Assembly: GCA_012512545.1 (NCBI GenBank)
Contig: JAAZDZ010000504.1
Coordinates: 1 to 9,654, forward strand
Direction of reading: 5' to 3'
From: Alcaligenaceae bacterium
GTDB lineage: Bacteria > Pseudomonadota > Gammaproteobacteria > Burkholderiales > Burkholderiaceae_B
Length of the DNA: 9,654 nucleotides
Position 1 is the first letter of the stretch. Every line of letters begins with the position of its first letter. Below, in pieces: positions 7,083 to 9,654 of the stretch. Position numbers and translations under genes: made by a program. The notes below the pieces were generated by a model that had not been told where the DNA came from, ran no database searches, and saw only the letters and a program-made list of their open reading frames with translations.

Positions 7083-7652
7083 TTAAACCGGGCCGCCGTC
7101 GCCTTCCTCAAGGCGACGCTGCGGCATCTGCAGCAACACATCGACCAGCGGCCATAACAGCGCCATGAGGAAAGCCGACCACAGCCAGCCCCACCCCAGC
7201 CACTCGCCCGCCAGCCACGCCTCTATAAGACGGCTGGCCGACTTGGCAATGACAAAGATCGGCAATATGTGCAGACACTGGACTACGGAATTGAAACGCT
7301 GCAGACGGCGCGACAGCGCCAGGGTGCCGTAAGCCGCCAGCGTATAGGTGAGAGCATGCACGCCCAGCAGGCCGCCATCGTGGACATCCATCAACAGGCC
7401 AAAGAAAAAAGCCGTGCCCATACCAATGCGCCGGGGCTCGTTCAGGCACCAGTAGGCAATGACCAGCAGCAGCAGGTCGGGCGCTGGCAGCCAGACCCGC
7501 CAGGGAAGCAGCGAGAACAGCCACACCAGCGATACGGTCAACCATATGAAACCGGGGCTGGCCGCCCGCCGGAAGGGCGTCGTATCTATGGGTTCGAGTG
7601 ATGACAGCCCCGCCTTCTTGCTGGCAACCTCGACTTTGACCCGGCGAGCCAT
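7083..7652 (-). CDS. mreD: Rod shape-determining membrane protein MreD
   Basis: A 189-residue inner-membrane protein of the elongation (rod) complex. MreD has no known catalytic activity; it binds MreC and helps connect MreB filaments with RodA and PBP2. Five or six hydrophobic segments are visible (about 35-50, 57-72, 75-95, 99-115, 125-143, 155-175). Family features are the PxPD and VIAYWCLNEPRRIG region (57-77), FFFGLLMDVHDGGLLGVHAL (82-101) and the C-terminal LLWPLVDVLL (165-174). The N-terminus is about 30 polar residues longer than the compact MreD of E. coli (162 residues from memory), which I believe is common in Burkholderiales. The ATG at 7652 shares one base with the mreC stop (TGATG). 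GGAGG (7662-7666) 9 bases upstream supports this start. Confidence 0.93.
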   Translation of the reverse strand: MARRVKVEVASKKAGLSSLEPIDTTPFRRAASPGFIWLTVSLVWLFSLLPWRVWLPAPDLLLLVIAYWCLNEPRRIGMGTAFFFGLLMDVHDGGLLGVHALTYTLAAYGTLALSRRLQRFNSVVQCLHILPIFVIAKSASRLIEAWLAGEWLGWGWLWSAFLMALLWPLVDVLLQMPQRRLEEGDGGPV

Positions 7653-8542
7653 CAGCGCCCCCCTCCGGAGCCGCCATTCAGCGCCTCCTTGTGGCGACGC
7701 GCAGCCTCGACATCCACCTGCAGCACAAGAAAATGGCGATGCCGCTCGGGGTGAGCCAGCGGAGAAGCCAGCGCCATGGCAAAACCTGTAGCGGAATCCC
7801 GATGCACACTGTCCACACGCGCCACCGACAGACCTGCGGGGAAAAGCCCGCCGATCCCGCTGGTTACGAGTTCATCTCCCGGCTGGATATCCGCCCCCGC
7901 AGTCAGATAGCGGACTTCCATCTTGCCATCAACTCCGCCGCCAAAGGCGATCAGCCGCAAGCCGTTGCGCAGAATCTGCACAGGGATGGAAAGTTTATCG
8001 TCGGTAATAAGGGCGGCCTCGGAAGTGAATGGCGTGGTTCGCACGATCTGCCCCACAACGCCGCCTTCATCAATCACAGGCATGCCGGGCAGAATGCCGC
8101 TGGAACCGCCCTTATTGAAAACCAGATGGTGGTTGAAGGCGCTGGTCGGCTCGAACAGGACCTCCACAGCGATAGCTGGCTGGGTAACAGTTTCGGGCAC
8201 ATTCAGCAGGCGGCGCAACTGTTCGTTCTCGGCCGCCAGCTGTGCGGCATGGGTCGCCATCTGCGCCAGCTCGATACGCTGCCGCTGTATGGCTTCCTTC
8301 TCGAAATGCATTTCATTGGCCGCATCGACCCAGCCCTTGACCCGCTCCACGCCGTCGCGTGGCGCCAGCATGATGCGCTGGAAGGGGTAAAGCAGCACAG
8401 AAATACCCTGGCGCGCAGGCTCAAGCGTTGCCCAGCGCGCATCAACCAGCAGCAGGGCAAGCGCAAGAAAAGCCAGCACGAACAGCCGAACCTCGGCTGT
8501 CGGGCCGTGCTTGAACAACTTCAACGAGCCGTTTTCCTGCAT
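7652..8542 (-). CDS. mreC: Rod shape-determining protein MreC
   Basis: A 296-residue bitopic inner-membrane protein. MreC forms periplasmic assemblies that, with MreD, activate PBP2-RodA and link them to MreB. The sequence has a short cytoplasmic N-terminus, one membrane helix (about 18-36) and a coiled-coil segment (about 72-114, with heptad-like Leu/Ala spacing and many Glu/Gln). A beta-rich periplasmic domain follows, with HLVFNKGGSSGILPGMPVI (139-157), GGVVGQIV (160-167) and DELVTSGIGGLFPAGL (223-238), all typical of MreC. It ends in a Gly-rich tail GGSGGGR. The codons of that tail also carry the mreD ribosome binding site, so nucleotide needs may explain the tail. The start at 8542 fits the usual short N-terminus, although no good Shine-Dalgarno precedes it. 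It lies 60 bases after mreB and overlaps mreD by one base. Confidence 0.95.
   Translation of the reverse strand: MQENGSLKLFKHGPTAEVRLFVLAFLALALLLVDARWATLEPARQGISVLLYPFQRIMLAPRDGVERVKGWVDAANEMHFEKEAIQRQRIELAQMATHAAQLAAENEQLRRLLNVPETVTQPAIAVEVLFEPTSAFNHHLVFNKGGSSGILPGMPVIDEGGVVGQIVRTTPFTSEAALITDDKLSIPVQILRNGLRLIAFGGGVDGKMEVRYLTAGADIQPGDELVTSGIGGLFPAGLSVARVDSVHRDSATGFAMALASPLAHPERHRHFLVLQVDVEAARRHKEALNGGSGGGR
7662..7666 (-). promoter_or_regulatory. Ribosome binding site of mreD inside the mreC 3' end
   Basis: GGAGG on the minus strand lies 9 bases before the mreD ATG and is formed by the Gly codons of the mreC tail. With the TGATG stop/start overlap it suggests coupled translation of MreC and MreD, and it decides the mreD start. 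Confidence 0.7.
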
Positions 8543-8548
8543 GAGTCT

Positions 8549-8587
8549 GTTTTAAAACCGCTGCCACGCCTGACCGCGCCCGGCAGC
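8549..8587 (-). terminator. Hairpin with short T run between mreB and mreC (possible attenuator or processing site)
   Basis: Read on the minus strand, GCTGCC (8587-8582) pairs exactly with GGCAGC (8565-8560). An inner CGC/GCG pairing is possible, and GGTTTTAAAAC follows directly. The hairpin starts 15 bases after the mreB stop. The T run has only four bases and belongs to a 10-base palindrome (GTTTTAAAAC, 8549-8558), so full termination is unlikely given that mreCD-mrdA-rodA follow. A partial terminator or an RNA processing/stability element that favours mreB would fit the common excess of MreB over MreC. That role is inference. Confidence 0.3.
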
Positions 8588-8602
8588 AGCGCAATCCCGC
8601 GA

Positions 8603-9652
<1,050 letters not shown>

Positions 9653-9654
9653 CA

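Noticed and set aside
7108..7677. 189-codon minus-strand frame overlapping mreD in another frame
   Set aside because: It lacks MreD motifs and membrane pattern; the true mreD frame (7083-7652) has both plus a ribosome binding site.

Overview
This GC-rich window looks like core chromosome of a betaproteobacterium. The gene set, the order mreB-mreC-mreD-mrdA-rodA and the protein sequences best fit Burkholderiales, probably an Alcaligenaceae relative (Bordetella/Achromobacter type). That placement is inferred from remembered family sequences, not from a search. Nine protein-coding genes fill almost the whole window. I see no RNA genes, mobile elements, CRISPR arrays or phage genes.

Layout. At the left edge, on the minus strand, is an AapJ-type periplasmic binding protein for general L-amino acid uptake (27-1043). 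It is probably the first gene of a transport operon whose permease genes lie off the edge. A 156-base divergent intergenic region separates it from a plus-strand cluster ftsE-ftsX-mutY (1200-3849). This cluster encodes the FtsEX division ABC complex and the adenine glycosylase MutY. Its ftsE/ftsX genes overlap by 4 bases and only 2 bases separate ftsX from mutY. The cluster ends 21 bases short of the end of the converging rod operon.

The right two thirds, on the minus strand (9646 down to 3871), is a complete rod-shape operon: mreB, mreC, mreD, mrdA (PBP2), rodA. MreB filaments organise the machinery, and MreC and MreD link it across the inner membrane. RodA polymerises glycan strands and PBP2 cross-links them. 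mreC/mreD overlap by 1 base and mrdA/rodA by 4 bases, and strong ribosome binding sites for mreD and rodA sit inside the preceding genes. This suggests translational coupling. The only gap of note in the operon is 60 bases between mreB and mreC, which holds a hairpin followed by a short T run.

All genes look intact, with their catalytic or nucleotide-binding motifs present. I found no evidence of a new system. The more unusual details are a perfect 10-bp tandem repeat at the end of rodA, an acidic proline-rich tail on PBP2, and two hairpins next to gene starts.
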